From Methylotenera sp. (GTDB lineage Bacteria; Pseudomonadota; Gammaproteobacteria; Burkholderiales; Methylophilaceae), in assembly GCF_029945535.1 (NCBI RefSeq), contig NZ_JAQSCU010000010.1, forward strand, positions 1 through 64,000: 64,000 nt of DNA, written 5' to 3'. The notes under the pieces are model-generated. The model was not told where the DNA came from. It did no database searches and was given only the letters and a program-made list of their open reading frames with translations. Each line of letters opens with the position of its first letter. Position 1 is the stretch's first letter. The position numbers were made by a program, and so were the translations under genes. Positions 39,263 through 47,907 of the stretch are shown in pieces.

Positions 39263-40000
39263 ATGATAGATAAACACTACAATTCGCCAAGCTATAAACC
39301 TTTATATGATCAGATTAAAGTGTTGCTTACGCAAAGCTTAATCGGTGGTGAATGGCGCCCAGGTGACATGATTCCTAGCGAAATTGAATTGGCGGGCCGC
39401 TATAAGGTGAGTCAAGGCACAGTAAGAAAAGCCATTGATGCATTGGCTACTGAAAATATCCTTATTCGTCGCCAAGGCAAGGGTACTTTTGTAGCAACGC
39501 ACAGCGCAGAAGGTATGAAGTTGCGCTTTTTAAGGCTGACTTCGCAAGATGGGCAAAAAGAGTTGCTGCAAAACGAGTTTATTTCTTGTACCAAAGGCAA
39601 AGCTGACGTGCGCATGGGGCAAATTCTTGACTTGAAAGCAGGCGCGTCGACTATAGAGATAAAACGCTTACTTACATTTTCAGGCAGACCGTTGATTTTT
39701 GATCACATTATCGTGCCCGCAGCGCCATTTAAAGGCTTGAATGGTACGCGTGTTGAAGAAAATAATGGTTCGATGTATAGCATGTATGAGTCAGAGTTTG
39801 GCGTACGCATGATACGTGCTGAAGAGCGCCTGAAAGCGGTAGGGGCTAAAGGTGAGGTGGCAAAAGCTTTAGGTTTAAAAGAAGGCGAACCAATCCTTAG
39901 TATAGAGCGTGTTTCATTTACTTACGGCGATAAGCCTATGGAATGGCGTTTGGGGCTATGCGTAACAGATAATCATCACTACATGAACGAGCTTGAGTAG
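39263..40000 (+). CDS. GntR-family regulator with UTRA domain (HutC subfamily)
   Basis: A 245-residue repressor: an N-terminal GntR winged helix (about 10-75; PSEIELAGRYKVSQGTVRKAIDAL, then RQGKGTFV) and a C-terminal UTRA ligand domain (about 95-240) ending in MEWRLGLCVTDNHHY. UTRA domains bind small metabolites. It lies exactly between the leftward methylcitrate/mesaconyl-CoA genes and the rightward malic enzyme/sdh genes, so it probably controls both. A C4- or C5-dicarboxylate, methylcitrate or an acyl-CoA ester is a reasonable ligand guess but nothing in the sequence decides it. Confidence 0.92.
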   Translation: MIDKHYNSPSYKPLYDQIKVLLTQSLIGGEWRPGDMIPSEIELAGRYKVSQGTVRKAIDALATENILIRRQGKGTFVATHSAEGMKLRFLRLTSQDGQKELLQNEFISCTKGKADVRMGQILDLKAGASTIEIKRLLTFSGRPLIFDHIIVPAAPFKGLNGTRVEENNGSMYSMYESEFGVRMIRAEERLKAVGAKGEVAKALGLKEGEPILSIERVSFTYGDKPMEWRLGLCVTDNHHYMNELE

Positions 40001-40090
40001 TGCATTTTGTGCTTTTGAGAATGGATTTTGAAAAGCACGTAGCAAACAGAGATATTAAAAAACATAAACCCTGAAAAGGTATTGAGAATA

Positions 40091-41299
40091 ATGGACGATC
40101 TGAAAAAACGCGCACTTGATTATCACGAGTTTCCAAAGCCAGGAAAGCTCTCTGTAGAGTCATCCAAGCCATGTGCTACTCAAGATGATTTATCTTTGGC
40201 TTATACGCCAGGTGTGGCTGTGCCAGTGCGTGAAATTAACCGTGATCCTGCATTAGCTTATAAATATACTAATAAAGGTAATTTAGTCGCGGTGATTACT
40301 GATGGTACTGCGGTGTTGGGTTTAGGTAATATGGGCCCATTAGCAAGTAAGCCAGTGATGGAGGGCAAAGCGGTCTTGTTTAAGCATTTTGCTGGTATCG
40401 ACGTGTTCGATATTGAAGTTAACGCGCCAACTATCGAGGCTTTTATAGAAACAGTGGTGAATATTGCGCCTACTTTTGGCGGTATTAACCTTGAAGATAT
40501 TGCTGCACCGCACTGCTTTAGAATTGAAAAAGAGCTGCGTGCCCGTTTAGATATACCAGTTTTTCATGATGATCAGCACGGAACTGCGGTGATTGTAGCC
40601 GCAGCCTTATCGAATGCACTGGAGCTACAAGGTAAAACATTACCAACTGCAAAAATCGTATTTCTAGGCGCGGGTGCAGCAGGCTGTTCTTGTGCGCGCC
40701 TACTTAAATTAATGGGCGCAACTAATATTACGATGGTGGATAAGTCGGGTGTTTTGGATACATCACGTGTTGATTTGCATGACAATAATCGCCATTTAGC
40801 AGTTGCACCAAGTGCAGCAAAAACGTTGGCAGATGTGATGCCGAATGCTGATGTGTTTATTGGCGTTTCCGCAGCCAATGCCCTATCGCCAGAATTGCTT
40901 AAATTAATGGCGCCAAAACCAGTGGTATTTGCATTGGCAAACCCAGACCCGGAAATTCTACCTAGCTTAGCACACTCGGTTCGTGATGATATTTTAATGG
41001 CGACTGGTCGTTCAGACTTTCCGAATCAAGTGAACAATGCGCTGTGCTTCCCATATTTGTTCCGTGGTGCTTTGGATGCAAAAGCCAAGCAAATTACCGA
41101 TGAAATGCAAATTGCCGCCGCACGCGCTTTGGCTGCGTTAGCTAGAGAGCCTGTGCCAGAAGATGTGTTAGCGGCTTACAACTTAACAAGCTTAAGTTTC
41201 GGCAAGGATTACATTATTCCAAAACCATTCGATAAACGCTTGTTATCAAGCGTATCTGGTGCCGTTGCAGATGCTGCGCGCCTACAACAAGCTAAATAA
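40091..41299 (+). CDS. Malic enzyme, short form (oxidative decarboxylation of malate)
   Basis: A 402-residue malic enzyme with the two normal domains but without the phosphotransacetylase-like C-terminal domain of MaeB. Visible blocks are LAYTPGVAVPVREI, FKHFAGIDVFDIEV, INLEDIAAPHCF, DDQHGTAV and the nucleotide fold FLGAGAAGCSCARLL. An Asp follows the second beta strand (MVDKSG), which favours NAD+ over NADP+; this is an inference. The ATG at 40091 is used; a TTG three codons earlier is possible. In this cluster it would turn malate from succinate oxidation into pyruvate, and it occupies a spot where other betaproteobacteria often have malate dehydrogenase. Confidence 0.92.
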   Translation: MDDLKKRALDYHEFPKPGKLSVESSKPCATQDDLSLAYTPGVAVPVREINRDPALAYKYTNKGNLVAVITDGTAVLGLGNMGPLASKPVMEGKAVLFKHFAGIDVFDIEVNAPTIEAFIETVVNIAPTFGGINLEDIAAPHCFRIEKELRARLDIPVFHDDQHGTAVIVAAALSNALELQGKTLPTAKIVFLGAGAAGCSCARLLKLMGATNITMVDKSGVLDTSRVDLHDNNRHLAVAPSAAKTLADVMPNADVFIGVSAANALSPELLKLMAPKPVVFALANPDPEILPSLAHSVRDDILMATGRSDFPNQVNNALCFPYLFRGALDAKAKQITDEMQIAAARALAALAREPVPEDVLAAYNLTSLSFGKDYIIPKPFDKRLLSSVSGAVADAARLQQAK

Positions 41300-41329
41300 G
41301 CACAACAAGCTCAATTAAGAATCTTGAAT

Positions 41330-41755
41330 ATGCAAAATAATCAGCAAAAAAATAGCCAAAAAGAAAAGCTAAGACCCGGTCAAATGAGCAGGCCTAAAAA
41401 CCTTAACCTGTTCACGATTCGCCTGCCTATCAATGCTTTAGTTTCTATTTTGCACAGAGCCACCGGGTGTGTATTGTTTTTAATCTTGCCAGTCATTTTG
41501 CTGTTATTGCAGCTCTCACTCAATTCGGCTGAGCACTATCAAACAGTGATTGCGATTTTGCACTCGCCTTTTATCAAGGTCATGCTTCTTGGCCTAGCGT
41601 GGGCTTTTTTTCATCACTTCTTTGCAGGTATTCGCCACCTTGCAATGGACGTGCATTGGATGACCACGCTGATGAAAGCGCGTTACACCAGCAAGGTTGT
41701 ACTTGTACTAGGTGCGCTAGCAACTCTAGTATTAGCAGTAAAAATATGGATTTAA
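41330..41755 (+). CDS. sdhC: Succinate dehydrogenase cytochrome b556 subunit
   Basis: Membrane anchor of complex II with three transmembrane helices; 141 residues from the ATG at 41330. It contains the quinone/haem-site signature SILHRATG and the haem-region HHFFAGIRHLAMD. A later ATG (41384, MSRPKNLNLF) would give a more usual length; ribosome sites are poor for both, so the start is open. First gene of sdhCDAB, 30 bases after malic enzyme. Confidence 0.93.
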   Translation: MQNNQQKNSQKEKLRPGQMSRPKNLNLFTIRLPINALVSILHRATGCVLFLILPVILLLLQLSLNSAEHYQTVIAILHSPFIKVMLLGLAWAFFHHFFAGIRHLAMDVHWMTTLMKARYTSKVVLVLGALATLVLAVKIWI

Positions 41756-41761
41756 CACTTT

Positions 41762-42106
41762 ATGCTAATTGAACTTTTAACTAAACGATATCCAGGCATG
41801 CGTGCTTGGTTGACACAAAGACTTAGCGCGCTAGTGATGGCGGTTTACAGCGTTTTTGCAGTTACAAGATTTTTAATCGTACAGCCGAGTAATTATGTAG
41901 CTTGGATTGATTTCTTTCAGCCGCTTTGGTGGCGTATCGCTACTTTATTGTTTTGGATTAGTTTGTGTATTCATGCATGGTTAGGCATTCGTGATGTATT
42001 TAAAGATTACGTACCAAACCCAAGTGTGCGCGACGTGTTAGATAAACTTTTAGTGGTGTCGTTGTGGATTTATTTGATTTGGGCAACCTGGTTACTGCTA
42101 GCTTAG
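41762..42106 (+). CDS. sdhD: Succinate dehydrogenase hydrophobic anchor subunit
   Basis: A 114-residue protein with three transmembrane helices and the haem-ligand/quinone region HAWLGIRDVFKDYV. It starts 6 bases after sdhC and pairs with it to bind haem b and ubiquinone in the inner membrane. Confidence 0.93.
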   Translation: MLIELLTKRYPGMRAWLTQRLSALVMAVYSVFAVTRFLIVQPSNYVAWIDFFQPLWWRIATLLFWISLCIHAWLGIRDVFKDYVPNPSVRDVLDKLLVVSLWIYLIWATWLLLA

Positions 42107-42180
42107 TAACAACTAGCTTAGTCTAAGCGTTATTAATTTAAAGAATTGCATATTTAAAATTTACTGAAGGTTAATTGGTT

Positions 42181-43956
42181 ATGGCGTTACAAACTCAAAC
42201 ATTTGATGCGTTAGTAGTAGGTGGTGGTGGTGCAGGTTTGCGCGCTTCGCTGCAATTAGCGCAATCAGGCTTAAAAGTGGCTGTGCTATCTAAAGTGTTT
42301 CCAACCCGTTCGCATACTGTAGCGGCGCAGGGTGGCATTGCTGCCGCGCTGGGTAACGTGGCGGATGACAAATGGTTATGGCATATGTACGACACCATCA
42401 AAGGGTCAGACTATTTGGGCGACCAAGATGCGATTGAGTTCATGTGTAAAAACGCGGCTGCGGCGATTTACGAGCTTGAGCATTTTGGTATGCCGTTTGA
42501 CCGCTTAGAAAATGGCAAAATATTCCAGCGTCCGTTTGGTGGCATGACGCAAAACTTTGGTGAAAGCGCGATCTCGCGTACTTGCGCAGTAGCAGATAGA
42601 ACTGGTCACGCCATGTTGCACACGCTATATCAGCGCAATATTCAATCCAATACGCAGTTTTTTGTGGAATGGTTAGCATTGGATCTATTAAAAGATGCTG
42701 ATGGCGACGTTTTAGGTGTATTGGCTTTAGAAATTGAAACTGGCGAAGTACATTGCATACGCGCCAAAGCCACTATGCTGGCAACTGGCGGCGCAGGTCG
42801 TATATTTAAAGCCAGTACTAACGCGTTCATTAATACTGGTGACGGCTTAGGTATGGCAGCACGCGCCAATATTCCGCTTCAAGATATGGAGTTCTGGCAA
42901 TTCCACCCAACAGGCGTTCTGAACGCAGGTGTACTGATTACAGAAGGTGTTCGTGGCGAAGGTGGCTACCTAGTAAATAGTGAAGGCGAGCGTTTTATGG
43001 AACGTTATGCGCCACATGCAAAAGACTTAGCAAGCCGCGACGTGGTTTCGCGCGCAACAGCGACTGAAATTAAAGAAGGCCGTGGTGTAGGTAAAAATAA
43101 AGACGCGGTATTCCTAAAGCTAGACCATTTAGGCGAAGCGTTAATCAATGACAAATTGCCAGGCATCCGTGAAATCGCCAAAACCTTTGCCAATGTTGAC
43201 CCTGTTTACGACCCAATTCCTATCGTGCCAACGGCGCACTATATGATGGGAGGTATCCCAACCAATCTACAAGGTCAGGTTGTCGTGCCAGATGGTAATG
43301 GCGGTCAATCTGTAGTGAATGGCTTATATGCCGTGGGCGAATGCGCTTGCGTTTCAGTGCATGGCGCAAACCGCTTAGGTTCGAACTCATTGCTAGATTT
43401 GGTTGTGTTTGGCCGCGCGGCAGGTGACAAAATGGTTGAAGAGGTGAGAAAAGATAATACTCATAAACCATTACCGGCTGATGCATTCGATAAGACTTTA
43501 GCCAGATTAAACCGCTTAGACGTGTCTAATTCTGGGCAAACACAAGCTGAAAGCGTAAAAGATGTAGGTACTGCATTGCGTGAAACCATGCAAACGCATT
43601 GTGGCGTATTCCGCTTCCCTGATTTGTTGCAAGAAGGTGTGGGAAAAATCGACCAAATAGCCGAACGCGCTAAAAACACTGTGATTAAAGACAAAAGCCA
43701 AGTATTTAACACCGCAAGAGTTGAGGCCCTGGAACTAGATAACTTGGTAGAAGTTGCTTTAGCGACCATGCATGCTGCAGAAGCCAGAACAGAAAGCCGT
43801 GGCGCCCATGCGCGAGAAGACTTTAGTGAGCGTGATGACAAAAACTGGCTCACACATTCACTCTACTACCGCGAAGGCAATCGTTTGGCATACAAGCCTG
43901 TGCGCCTAAAACCGCAAACCGTAGAAAGCTTTGTACCTAAAGCGCGTGTTTATTAA
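42181..43956 (+). CDS. sdhA: Succinate dehydrogenase flavoprotein subunit
   Basis: Catalytic subunit that oxidises succinate to fumarate. From the ATG at 42181 (GAAGG 10 bases upstream) it has 591 residues. It has the FAD fold [13 protein letters not shown], the covalent-FAD histidine in [10 protein letters not shown], the substrate block FHPTGV, and [22 protein letters not shown]. It should need SdhE, encoded two genes on, for flavin attachment. In this island it takes the succinate released by PrpB. Confidence 0.97.
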   Translation: MALQTQTFDALVVGGGGAGLRASLQLAQSGLKVAVLSKVFPTRSHTVAAQGGIAAALGNVADDKWLWHMYDTIKGSDYLGDQDAIEFMCKNAAAAIYELEHFGMPFDRLENGKIFQRPFGGMTQNFGESAISRTCAVADRTGHAMLHTLYQRNIQSNTQFFVEWLALDLLKDADGDVLGVLALEIETGEVHCIRAKATMLATGGAGRIFKASTNAFINTGDGLGMAARANIPLQDMEFWQFHPTGVLNAGVLITEGVRGEGGYLVNSEGERFMERYAPHAKDLASRDVVSRATATEIKEGRGVGKNKDAVFLKLDHLGEALINDKLPGIREIAKTFANVDPVYDPIPIVPTAHYMMGGIPTNLQGQVVVPDGNGGQSVVNGLYAVGECACVSVHGANRLGSNSLLDLVVFGRAAGDKMVEEVRKDNTHKPLPADAFDKTLARLNRLDVSNSGQTQAESVKDVGTALRETMQTHCGVFRFPDLLQEGVGKIDQIAERAKNTVIKDKSQVFNTARVEALELDNLVEVALATMHAAEARTESRGAHAREDFSERDDKNWLTHSLYYREGNRLAYKPVRLKPQTVESFVPKARVY

Positions 43957-43994
43957 ACTCATCACAGAATTCATTAGAAATTAGAGACGACAAC

Positions 43995-44735
43995 ATGAAA
44001 TTCTCAATTTATAGATTTAACCCAGACGTAGACAAAAAGCCTTACATGCAAGATTACGATGTAGTGCTGGAAGATAGCGACCAAATGCTGCTGGATGCTT
44101 TGTTGCGCATCAAAGATTTGGACGATAGTTTGAGCTTGCGCAAATCATGCCGTGAAGGTGTGTGTGGTTCCGACAGCATGAATATCAATGGTAAGAATGG
44201 CTTGGCTTGTATTACTAAGTTGTCAGATTTAGAAGAGCCCGTGGTATTGCGCCCAATGCCGGGTTTGCCTGTGATTCGTGACTTAGTCGTCGATATGACG
44301 CAGTTCTTTGAGAACTACAATTCAGTTAAACCCTATTTGGTGAATAACGATCCGCCACCTGAAACTGAGCGTTTACAGTCGCCAGAAGACCGCGCCAAGC
44401 TTGATGGTTTATATGAGTGTATTTTATGCGGTGCATGTACGACTTCTTGTCCGTCTTTTTGGTGGAACCCAGATAAATTCGTTGGTCCTGCAGGTTTGAT
44501 GCAAGCCTATCGCTTTATGGTGGATAGCCGTGATCAGGCATTGGATGAGCGTTTAGAAAACCTAGAGCAGCCAGAGCGTTTGTACCGTTGCCATAACATT
44601 ATGAACTGCGTGGAAGTTTGCCCTAAGAAACTGAACCCCAATGCGGCGATCGCAAAAATCAAAGACCTTAAATTTGAGCAGGCGCGTGAGCATAAAGCCG
44701 CAGGTAAAAAGAAAATCGACATTAAGGCGATTTAG
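43995..44735 (+). CDS. sdhB: Succinate dehydrogenase iron-sulfur subunit
   Basis: A 246-residue electron-transfer subunit with three clusters: [2Fe-2S] in CREGVCGSDSMNINGKNGLA plus its following Cys, and [4Fe-4S]/[3Fe-4S] in CILCGACTTSCPSFWW and CHNIMNCVEVCPKKLNP. The Asp in GVCGSD replaces a Cys seen in some homologues but is also found in E. coli SdhB. sdhE starts 5 bases on. Confidence 0.97.
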   Translation: MKFSIYRFNPDVDKKPYMQDYDVVLEDSDQMLLDALLRIKDLDDSLSLRKSCREGVCGSDSMNINGKNGLACITKLSDLEEPVVLRPMPGLPVIRDLVVDMTQFFENYNSVKPYLVNNDPPPETERLQSPEDRAKLDGLYECILCGACTTSCPSFWWNPDKFVGPAGLMQAYRFMVDSRDQALDERLENLEQPERLYRCHNIMNCVEVCPKKLNPNAAIAKIKDLKFEQAREHKAAGKKKIDIKAI

Positions 44736-44740
44736 GCTAA

Positions 44741-45031
44741 ATGACTGACGCTAACGGTATGACAGATGAAGAGGTACGTCGCCTTAGTTGGCGTTGTCGC
44801 CGAGGCTTGCTAGAGCTAGATATTGTATTGCAGCGTTTTTCTGAGAAGCACCTTGCAACACTCACGAAACCAGAGTTGTTAGCGTTTGATAGCTTATTAG
44901 ATTTGCCAGATAACGAGTTTTTAGATGTAGTGACCTCAAGAATAAAGTTTGCAGAAGTGAAAGTATTAAACGACAAGCAGTTAGATGCAGACGCACTGAA
45001 AACAGTGCTGACCAAATTAAGCGGTCATTAA
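44741..45031 (+). CDS. sdhE: FAD assembly factor SdhE
   Basis: A small (96-residue) SdhE/YgfY-family protein that helps attach FAD covalently to SdhA. The family motif RGxxE is present (Arg21, Gly22, Glu25 in RRGLLELD), followed by the typical helix LLDLPDNEFLDVV. A second ATG at 44759 (MTDEEVRR) is possible. In many betaproteobacteria gltA follows; here a CitE-like gene takes that place. Confidence 0.93.
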   Translation: MTDANGMTDEEVRRLSWRCRRGLLELDIVLQRFSEKHLATLTKPELLAFDSLLDLPDNEFLDVVTSRIKFAEVKVLNDKQLDADALKTVLTKLSGH

Positions 45032-45073
45032 GAAAATTAGCGAAGAATAATTAAAATTATTGGAAGACTTAGC

Positions 45074-46201
45074 ATGAATAGTCCTGGAAAAATAAAGTGT
45101 TATACAAATAGCAATATGCTTGGCGAGAATTGGCCTGGAATACAACTTTACTATCCGCCTGTGAAGTATTCGCCAGCGCAGGGCATTTACGAAGATGTCA
45201 CGCAAGCTGCGGCGCGTATGAAAAAACATGCACATCATACCAATGCGCATACTTTGATTTTTGACTTGGAAGATGGCTGTCGTCAAAAAGAGATGAGTCG
45301 TGATCTATTGCGTCAAGAGCTGCCTGAGCTTCGTAAAGTCAACCCGAGCGTCACTATTGCCATTCGATCAAACTCATTCCGTACCGATGAATACGAGCTG
45401 GATATGCAGCTTGTTAGCGATATGTCTGATTGCATCGACGTTGTGATGCTTGCCAAGGCTGGGGAGGCTTATGGCGCGGCTGAAGTGCGTGATTTATCTA
45501 GCTTGTTACTCGAGCTGAATCCAAATATTACGATACAGCCGATTATCGAGCATCCGAAGTCATTGAAAATTGCTCCGGAACTGATGCAGTACAGCACGGT
45601 AAAGCACGTCGTGTTTGGTATTCATGACTTTTCAAAAGCGATGGGCATACACATCACGCCAGAACACTGGATTGAAGAGTTGCAGTTCTATATGAACCAA
45701 CTGATGTTTGAAGCACGTATTGCGGGTAAAGGCGTGATTGGCGGCGTTGAAACCTTGATCGGTTCTAATATCATGCCTGAAAAATTTGTCGAGCCGCATG
45801 ATGTTCGCCGCTGGTTGGATTTGCATGGCGATTATGAGTCACGCGTTGTCTATAAACATGCTTGCCAAGAGGCTGCGATGGGCTTAACGGGTAAACAAGT
45901 GATACACCCAGGCCATATTCATTTATGTAAAACCGCTTATACACCATCACCCACTGAAGTGAACCAAAAGGTACGTATCTTGAAAGCGGCAATTGAAGCA
46001 GATGCCTTGCACGGCGGCGCGATTAAGTTTGAAGGTGAAATGTTAGATCCACCTATGTTTGGTAAAGCACTACAAACTTTATTGAGAGCACACGCTTTAC
46101 GCGCGCTAAACCAAGACGATATGGATTTCGCCTTACAAGTGCTGGAGTTGTTGCCAGCACAGGTGATACGCCAAAACTGGCCGTATGGCGTTCTACTATA
46201 A
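45074..46201 (+). CDS. CitE/HpcH-like CoA-ester lyase, long form
   Basis: A 375-residue member of the CitE-like superfamily, longer than usual because of an about 30-residue N-terminal extension and a C-terminal helical tail. Active-site blocks are kept: DLEDG (64-68), the Arg in AIRSNSFRTDE, Glu in IIEHPKSL and Asp in FGIHDFSKAMG, plus the tail GLTGKQVIHPGHI. It is the third CitE-type gene in the island. It sits at the position gltA often has after sdhE, and just before an acyl-CoA synthetase, so cleavage or formation of a dicarboxyl-hydroxyacyl-CoA (malyl-, citramalyl- or methylmalyl-CoA) is likely. The precise substrate cannot be read from the sequence. Confidence 0.8.
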   Translation: MNSPGKIKCYTNSNMLGENWPGIQLYYPPVKYSPAQGIYEDVTQAAARMKKHAHHTNAHTLIFDLEDGCRQKEMSRDLLRQELPELRKVNPSVTIAIRSNSFRTDEYELDMQLVSDMSDCIDVVMLAKAGEAYGAAEVRDLSSLLLELNPNITIQPIIEHPKSLKIAPELMQYSTVKHVVFGIHDFSKAMGIHITPEHWIEELQFYMNQLMFEARIAGKGVIGGVETLIGSNIMPEKFVEPHDVRRWLDLHGDYESRVVYKHACQEAAMGLTGKQVIHPGHIHLCKTAYTPSPTEVNQKVRILKAAIEADALHGGAIKFEGEMLDPPMFGKALQTLLRAHALRALNQDDMDFALQVLELLPAQVIRQNWPYGVLL

Positions 46202-46260
46202 ACATGAGCTTTATTGCGCTAGATTAATCATAAGTATCGAATTTTAAGAGAGTCGAAATA

Positions 46261-47892
46261 ATGCAAAAACTAGAACAGTTTCCTGAGTGGAAATGGAGTG
46301 TTCCAAAACACTTTAATATTGGTGCGGCATGTACTGATAAGCATTTGAATACAGCAACGGCTTCTATGATTGCGATGATTGTAGAAGATGATGCACAAGG
46401 CACTTCACAAATCACTTTTGAGCAATTAGCTAAGCGTACCGATCAGTTTGCGCAGTTGCTTAGAAACTTGCATGTTGATGCAGGTGAGCGTGTGTTGATT
46501 CGCTTGCCGAACAGCTTGGACTACCCAACAGCCTTTTTAGGTGCAATGAAACGTGGTGCGATTTCAGTACCAACTTCAACGCTGCTCACCGCTGAAGAAG
46601 TCGCTTATTTGGCAAAAGATTCCGGCGCGGCAGTATTGGTGACAGACAAAGCTGCATGGCCTTCACTGCAAGGCCATCTCTCAGGTTTGCCTAATTTAAA
46701 GCATGTATTTTTGTCAGGCGTTGGTGAGGTTGCAGACCACCCAGCACTCAATGTGGTTGATTTAGATACGCAGCTTGCTGCGATTAAAGCGTGCGAACCA
46801 GCACGTTTAACCGCAGCGGATGACCCTGCTTATTTGGTGTACACATCAGGTACAACAGGTTACCCAAAAGGCGTGCTGCATGCGCATCGTGCCTTGATAG
46901 GTCGTGAACCAGCTTCTAAATACTGGTTCAATTTTGATGCAAACTCGCAAGACCGCATCATGCATTCAGGCAAGTTTAATTGGACTTATGTTTTAGGTTC
47001 CGGCTTGATGGATCCGCTCTATTTGGGCAAAACCGTCATCGTGCATGAAGGTAAAAATGACGCTGATTTATGGACGCGCTTGATTGCTAAACATTCCGCC
47101 ACGATTTTTGTTGGTGTGCCAACCATTTATCGCCAAATTATTCAGAAATCTACAGCTAAGCAAGCCGATGTACCAAGCTTGCGCCACTGCATGAGTGCGG
47201 GTGAGCATTTGTCGGATGAAGTGCTGCAACAATGGCGTGAGCGTTTTGGTGCGGATATTTATGAAGCGGTTGGCATGAGTGAGTTTTCATATTACTTAAG
47301 TCAAAGTATATTCCGTCCGATACGAGCGGGCTCAGCGGGCTTTCCACAACCTGGCCATGCGATTAAACTGCTGAACCCTGAAAATTTAGAAGAAGTTGCA
47401 CAAGGCGAAGAGGGCATGATTAGCGTGCCTGAAACAGACCCAGGTTTGTTCTTACGCTATTGGAATCTAGATGAAGAAACTGCAAAATACAAGCACGATG
47501 GCTGGTTCTTTTCAGGTGACTATGCTCGATATGATGAAGATGGTTATATCTGGTTCTTAGGCCGTAAAGATGACATCATTAAAAGCTTTGGTTATCGCGT
47601 ATCACCTTATGAAATCGAGCGTGTATATAAATCTCATCCAGCCGTGGCAGATTGCGCAGCGGTGGGTGAAGAGCTTGAAAAAGACAAGTTACTAGTGGTG
47701 ACTTATGTGATTCTGCAACCAAACTCAGCAGTCACTGCGGATGAGCTAATGGCTTTTGGTAAGCAGCATTTAGCCGCTTATAAAGCACCAAAAACGGTTT
47801 ACTTAACCAAAGATTTTCCGCGTACAAAAAATGGTAAGATTTTGCGCAAAGACATTAACAACAAAATTGCATATGCAAAATCAGCCAGATAG
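46261..47892 (+). CDS. Acyl-CoA synthetase (ANL superfamily, AMP-forming)
   Basis: A 543-residue adenylate-forming ligase. It shows the phosphate loop YTSGTTGYPKGVLH, the A5 region IYEAVGMSEFSYYL, the hinge block GRKDDIIKSFGYRVSP and the catalytic lysine in RTKNGKILRK. It resembles the acetyl/benzoate-CoA-ligase-like branch, and is not the long Acs or PrpE type (about 630-650 residues). In context it could activate a carboxylic acid that enters the CitE/mesaconyl-CoA reactions, for example propionate, mesaconate or citramalate; this is inference. It lies 59 bases after the CitE-like gene and 15 before fumarase. Confidence 0.85.
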   Translation: MQKLEQFPEWKWSVPKHFNIGAACTDKHLNTATASMIAMIVEDDAQGTSQITFEQLAKRTDQFAQLLRNLHVDAGERVLIRLPNSLDYPTAFLGAMKRGAISVPTSTLLTAEEVAYLAKDSGAAVLVTDKAAWPSLQGHLSGLPNLKHVFLSGVGEVADHPALNVVDLDTQLAAIKACEPARLTAADDPAYLVYTSGTTGYPKGVLHAHRALIGREPASKYWFNFDANSQDRIMHSGKFNWTYVLGSGLMDPLYLGKTVIVHEGKNDADLWTRLIAKHSATIFVGVPTIYRQIIQKSTAKQADVPSLRHCMSAGEHLSDEVLQQWRERFGADIYEAVGMSEFSYYLSQSIFRPIRAGSAGFPQPGHAIKLLNPENLEEVAQGEEGMISVPETDPGLFLRYWNLDEETAKYKHDGWFFSGDYARYDEDGYIWFLGRKDDIIKSFGYRVSPYEIERVYKSHPAVADCAAVGEELEKDKLLVVTYVILQPNSAVTADELMAFGKQHLAAYKAPKTVYLTKDFPRTKNGKILRKDINNKIAYAKSAR

Positions 47893-47907
47893 AGATAGTA
47901 GATCAAC

